Shown: piece by piece, positions 35,740 to 37,920 of the stretch
Numbering within the stretch: the stretch's first letter is position 1
Layout of the letters: each line of letters starts with the position of its first letter
From: a virus
Strand: one strand, 5' to 3'
Virus record (IMG/VR): IMGVR_UViG_3300046718_000298
Location: 1 to 37,920 of that record
Length of the DNA: 37,920 bases
The notes under the pieces: model-generated
What the model saw: the letters and a program-made list of their open reading frames with translations, nothing else
What the model was told of the DNA's origin: nothing
The model's database searches: none
Position numbers and translations under genes: made by a program

Positions 35740-35762
35740 GCGGGTTACGGCCCGCAACTCGG
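35740..35762. repeat. 23-bp direct repeat with inner dyad, copy 1
   Basis: This matches 35789-35811 over 23 bases and contains the dyad GCGGG-TTACGG-CCCGC. It lies just before the scaffold gene's ribosome-binding site. Confidence 0.9.
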
Positions 35763-35788
35763 AACGCACCTTGTCGCCGTGCGCGCGT

Positions 35789-35811
35789 GCGGGTTACGGC
35801 CCGCAACTCGG
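35789..35811. repeat. 23-bp direct repeat with inner dyad, copy 2
   Basis: This is the second copy, 49 bp from the first. It is far enough from any gene border to be a regulatory site rather than a coding remnant. A TTGACG box lies further upstream (minus strand, about 35844), without a clear -10. Confidence 0.9.
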
Positions 35812-35849
35812 TGCATCAGGGTAAGACACAACCCCTAGTGTGCGTCAAG

Positions 35850-36281
35850 CTACATCTTGCGCCAGCGCCTCTGCTCACGCTGCGCGGTGGCGATTAATCC
35901 GCGCACGCGATCGCTGCCGCATCCAACGACATCGCCGATCTCTCGGTGTGATTTGCCCTGGAGATGCAGCGTCAGCGCCATCGCGCGCCGCACCCGCGGA
36001 TTGGAGAACATCGCGGCGACGGCTCTGCGCTCGGCATAAATCTCGGCTCGTTCCGCCTTGGTTTTTTGCGCCGCTTCCCAGCGGCGGCGATATTCATCCT
36101 GCTGACGCTTGGCGGCCTCGGCCGCACGAAACTCCCTCAGTCGCTCATTGTTCTTGCGGGCAATGAGAAAGGGATCACGCGCCATCCTCGCTGCGGCCTG
36201 GGCACGCTGGATGTTGTAATCGTCCACCAGCTTTTGCATCGCCGGCCCCCAATCCTCGTCGGTCAGAGGCTCCTCGATCAC
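35850..36281 (-). CDS. Helix-turn-helix protein between portal and scaffold (143 aa, GTG start)
   Basis: The GTG start at 36281 overlaps the portal stop (GTGA), with GAGG 6 bases upstream. The first 90 residues form a long charged helix (RLREFRAAEAAKRQQDEYRR). The C-terminal 45 residues form a helix-turn-helix resembling sigma-70 region 4 or a LuxR/Trp-type recognition helix: VRRAMALTLHLQGKSHREIG, then DVVGCGSDRVRGLIATAQ. Such DNA-binding domains are unusual inside the portal-scaffold interval. The repeat pair at 35740-35811 is immediately downstream. It may be a transcription factor of the late operon or, alternatively, a small-terminase-like DNA-recognition protein. No terminase gene is visible in this window. 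Confidence 0.55.
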   Translation of the reverse strand: MIEEPLTDEDWGPAMQKLVDDYNIQRAQAAARMARDPFLIARKNNERLREFRAAEAAKRQQDEYRRRWEAAQKTKAERAEIYAERRAVAAMFSNPRVRRAMALTLHLQGKSHREIGDVVGCGSDRVRGLIATAQREQRRWRKM

Positions 36282-37920
36282 ATTTTCCTCGGCATGGCGA
36301 TGATGCCGGCTCGCGGCATCTGATCCCTGTGGATTTGCCCCGGCGGCGCCTTGACGGGTCGCCCGCCCATCGGCATCGCCCCCGGCGGCGTCGGGCGCTG
36401 ACCGCCCGGAGGTCCGCCCCCCGGCCCGCCCCCCGCGCCCTGCATTTGCTGGCGCATCTGCTGCATCATCATCGCCTGCTGCTTGGCCGCGGCCTGCGCC
36501 ATGTGCTGCGCCCGGTGCGCCCCGATCAAGCCGGTCGGGTCGCCCGTCTCCATGATCGAGCGCGAGTGCGCCTGGATATGGCGGTTGTCGTCGTCGAGCG
36601 GGTGGACGTGCGCCTCCAGCCCCGACAGCATCCATTCGTCTTCCATCTCCGGCGGGTTGGTCAGCTGCTCTCGCTGGTCGATGATGGTGCGCTGCGCGAC
36701 CTCGGGGCCAAAGGCGGTCGAGACCATGCGCTCGATGATCGTGGTCGGGTCGAACTTCTTGCCAGCGGCCGCCAGCACCTGCTGCAAACTCGGGTTCATC
36801 ATCACGTTGAGCATCTGCGCGCCCTGCTGCGCGAACATCGCGTTCTGCCGAACCTGCTCACCGCCGCGCCAGACAAAGCTGATGCCCTTGCGGTTTTGCA
36901 ACGGCGGCACCGCCTCCATCTTGGCGCGCTGGCCTTCCTCGCCGTAGGCCCGCACCGTGATCTCGCGGTCGCGGAACTGGTAGTCGAGGTCGATCATCCA
37001 CTCGATCGCCGGGGTCAGGATGCCTTCCTCGACGATCGAGACCGCGTTGGCCGTGGTCAGGAGATCCACCGCCTGCTCCTGCGCCACCATCGCCTGGTTG
37101 GGCTTCGTGGTGCGGGTCTGCTGCGGCAGCATCGAGGGGTTGACCCCGAGCGTCTGGAATATCTGCGCCGCCGCCATCCCCACCCTGGTTTGCGCCCGCG
37201 GCGTCAGGTCCGGGATGGTCAAGAGGCTGATGGCGTCCGTGGGCGCATTCCAGATAGCGCCCAGATTGTAGACCAGCGGCCCCGTGACTTTCTCGGCGTC
37301 GGCCACCACGACCGGCATCGCCGAGAGGGTGGCGGCGTCAGCGCCCTCGTTCACCGCGTCGTTCGCCTCGTACTGCATCGAGGCGACGTAGCGAATGAGG
37401 CTCGGCCCCTTGAAGACCCCCGACATCTTCTGCACCGGCCAGGAGTGCATCGGGCAGCGGTCGTTCCAGTAAGGATTGCGCTTGGCGCCGAGCTGGGCGT
37501 TCTGCGGCCCGAAGAAGATGCGGCAGAGGCGGCGCTTGCCCTTCTCGGCAAATTGGCCGTTCTCGTTCAGCGGCAGCATGTGCCAGGTCTCCCAGACCCC
37601 AGCCTCCTTGCCGCCCTTGCGAATGCCGACCTGGCGCAGCACGTGACCCTCGGTGTCCCGCACCTTGCCGTCCTCGGCCCGGCTCATCTCCTCGCTCAGG
37701 ATATCGGCTTCGTCCTGCCGGATGTTGCCGGCCCGAGCCATCGCCTTGATCTTGTCCTTGGACCAGCGTCGGAAGATCGTCACCGAGCCGCCGGCCATCA
37801 GCGCCTCATCGGTGGAGTCGGCGGTCGCCGGCAAGATCAGCACGTCGGCATCGTGCAAGACCTCGAACACCGGGAAGCCGTCGATCACGTCCTCCTCGGT
37901 GATGTCGTCGATCTCCTCGC
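36278..37920 (-). CDS. Portal protein, partial (547 codons visible)
   Basis: This is the portal of a podovirus/N4- or P22-like type, cut at its N-terminus by the window edge; the frame is open to the last base. Recognisable parts are ITEEDVIDGFPVFEVLHDAD (the region before the wing), a stretch MLPLNENGQFAEKGKRRL, NPYWNDRCPMHSWPVQKMSG, the stem and crown helices (MQYEANDAVNEGADAATLSA, GMAAAQIFQTLGVNPSML) and a Met/Gln/Gly/Pro-rich C-terminus (QQAMMMQQMRQQMQ). It forms the ring through which DNA enters and leaves the head. It is the most upstream late gene in the window; the terminase should lie to the right. Confidence 0.85.
   Translation of the reverse strand, partial: EEIDDITEEDVIDGFPVFEVLHDADVLILPATADSTDEALMAGGSVTIFRRWSKDKIKAMARAGNIRQDEADILSEEMSRAEDGKVRDTEGHVLRQVGIRKGGKEAGVWETWHMLPLNENGQFAEKGKRRLCRIFFGPQNAQLGAKRNPYWNDRCPMHSWPVQKMSGVFKGPSLIRYVASMQYEANDAVNEGADAATLSAMPVVVADAEKVTGPLVYNLGAIWNAPTDAISLLTIPDLTPRAQTRVGMAAAQIFQTLGVNPSMLPQQTRTTKPNQAMVAQEQAVDLLTTANAVSIVEEGILTPAIEWMIDLDYQFRDREITVRAYGEEGQRAKMEAVPPLQNRKGISFVWRGGEQVRQNAMFAQQGAQMLNVMMNPSLQQVLAAAGKKFDPTTIIERMVSTAFGPEVAQRTIIDQREQLTNPPEMEDEWMLSGLEAHVHPLDDDNRHIQAHSRSIMETGDPTGLIGAHRAQHMAQAAAKQQAMMMQQMRQQMQGAGGGPGGGPPGGQRPTPPGAMPMGGRPVKAPPGQIHRDQMPRAGIIAMPRKM

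Noticed and set aside
35740-35811. CRISPR-like array
   Set aside because: Only two repeats and a single 26-bp interval, within an operon; no third unit or cas gene.
37640-37645. CACGTG core as a third parS
   Set aside because: The flanks (GCAG...ACCC) lack the TGTTT/AAACA arms; it is a chance hexamer in the portal gene.

Overview
The window is a stretch of a high-GC tailed-phage genome (short-tailed, podovirus-like architecture) or of a prophage or phage-plasmid form of one. The evidence is a complete head-tail-ejection gene order, dense ATGA/GTGA/TGATG stop-start overlaps, a phage recombination set and a lysis pair. No terminase, integrase, DNA polymerase or RNA polymerase gene lies inside the window, and the portal gene runs off the right edge, so the segment is incomplete. 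An alphaproteobacterial host is my guess, from GC content, codon style and the presence of the canonical ParB site; the sequence does not prove it.

Layout. (1) 1-2753, + strand: a chain of very small overlapping genes with recent partial duplications. It includes a secreted thermonuclease-like protein, a mini PD-(D/E)XK nuclease candidate, a membrane protein that appears frameshifted, and two copies each of two unknown families. (2) 2738-4685, - strand: a short operon of Cro-like repressor, small membrane protein, RusA resolvase, unknown, and RepA-type ATPase. (3) 4782-10314, + strand: the early/recombination operon, with a zinc-ribbon protein, YqaJ exonuclease, KTSC protein, small membrane proteins (one stopped by an in-frame amber codon), ERF single-strand annealing protein, and accessory unknowns. 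A candidate operator and promoter sit between (2) and (3). (4) 37920-10311, - strand: the late operon, read right to left. It runs portal, a helix-turn-helix protein, scaffold, major capsid protein, small head/neck proteins, adaptor, a homing endonuclease, nozzle, tail appendages, holin-like and endolysin, GNAT, two core/ejection proteins, a 1231-residue ejection protein with an N-terminal lysozyme domain, and last a PurD-like ATP-grasp ligase.

Two things interrupt the late operon at 23.3-24.65 kb. An O-antigen polymerase/ligase-like membrane gene lies on the opposite strand inside the tail-appendage block. Next to it is a short promoter-hairpin-terminator unit that looks like a phage small RNA.

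The observations I rate highest are these. A perfect 16-bp bacterial parS site (TGTTTCACGTGAAACA, within a 20-bp palindrome) lies inside the ejection-protein gene. Five tail-appendage-type proteins carry Sec-type signal peptides or signal anchors and are cysteine-rich, which is odd for virion proteins assembled in the cytoplasm. The Wzy/WaaL-like gene is embedded among them. Gene-precise duplications of 5' gene ends occur in the early regions. A 23-bp repeated dyad sits directly downstream of the HTH gene and abuts the scaffold ribosome-binding site.
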